Source: Pseudomonadota bacterium
GTDB lineage: Bacteria; Desulfobacterota; BSN033; WVXP01; G020346125
DNA: 5,339 nucleotides
Direction of reading: 5' to 3'
NCBI GenBank assembly: GCA_030672465.1
Contig: DAOVGJ010000135.1
Span: 1 to 5,339 of the forward strand
Shown piece by piece: positions 5,238 through 5,339 of this stretch. Position 1 is the first letter of the stretch; every line of letters begins with the position of its first letter. The translations under genes and the position numbers were made by a program. Under the pieces are notes generated by a model, which saw only the letters and a program-made list of their open reading frames with translations, was not told where the DNA came from and ran no database searches.

Positions 5238-5339
5238 CTTGACGGCTTCGTAAAAAGTCCATCTGCCGTTCGACATGCTCACGGCCCTGAGCAAAGCCGA
5301 AGGGCGGCGTTGCGCTTCATCTTTAGTCACTGCGGCGTA
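5238..5339. repeat. Dispersed repeat element, cut by the window edge
   Basis: The left part, beginning CTTGACGGCTTCGTAAAAAG, and the right part, with GGCGTTGCGCTTCATC and GTCACTGCGGCGTA, resemble the two halves of an interspersed non-coding repeat that I recall from deltaproteobacterial genomes. They are separated by a palindromic insert. No open reading frame is supported. The identity rests on memory of the motif and not on a search, and the element continues beyond the window. Confidence 0.5.
5266..5307. repeat. Imperfect palindrome (REP-like) inside the dispersed repeat
   Basis: An imperfect hairpin is built from three paired blocks: CCG/CGG (5266-5268 with 5305-5307), TTCG/CGAA (5269-5272 with 5298-5301) and GCTCA/TGAGC (5277-5281 with 5288-5292), around a CGGCCC loop. 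The TTCGAC, GCTCA and GCCGAAG words recur in the hairpin at 71-92 on the other flank of the gene block, suggesting the same repeat family. Confidence 0.6.

Overview
The window looks like a piece of an uncultured bacterial chromosome, most plausibly Desulfobacterota (the former Deltaproteobacteria) or a nearby anaerobic lineage. This rests on the gene types (single-domain ArsA ATPase with an HSP20-like tail, Memo/AmrB protein, YjbQ, PPP phosphatase), the moderate GC content, and interspersed palindromic repeats of a style I associate with such genomes. The taxonomic call is inference. No rRNA, tRNA, CRISPR array, transposase or phage gene is visible.

All six credible genes lie on the minus strand and read from right to left. 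At the right is a 317-base non-coding stretch (5023-5339). Its outer end carries a dispersed repeat with a palindrome lodged inside it, and its inner end carries a near-consensus sigma70 promoter (TTGACG, 17 bases, TATAAT) placed so close to the first ATG that the ArsA-family mRNA should be almost leaderless. The ArsA gene (3781-5022) overlaps by about 41 bases a small CxxC protein gene (3567-3821), whose Shine-Dalgarno sequence lies inside the ArsA reading frame. A large stem with a T8-G-T6 tract follows the small gene at once and probably ends that two-gene unit.

Next comes a Memo-family protein (AmrB, 2208-3428) with a PqqD/RRE-like winged-helix N-terminus, then YjbQ (1743-2144), a PPP-type metallophosphoesterase (910-1731) and a HAD hydrolase (209-865). 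Gaps of 63, 11 and 44 bases suggest one transcription unit, possibly with an extra weak promoter in front of yjbQ. The left 135 bases contain four short inverted repeats, two of them enclosed by a 9-bp outer stem, and no gene.

Functionally the block combines a P-loop ATPase of the ArsA/Get3 family and its probable small partner with a metabolic or regulatory set: Memo-like metal-site protein, UPF0047 enzyme, and two phosphatases of unrelated folds. None of the substrates can be read from the sequence. The usual AmrB partners (AMMECR1 and the radical SAM protein) are not in the window. I see no clearly new system. The best leads are the ArsA plus small-protein pair, the leaderless promoter, the RRE-like Memo extension, and the repeats flanking the gene block.
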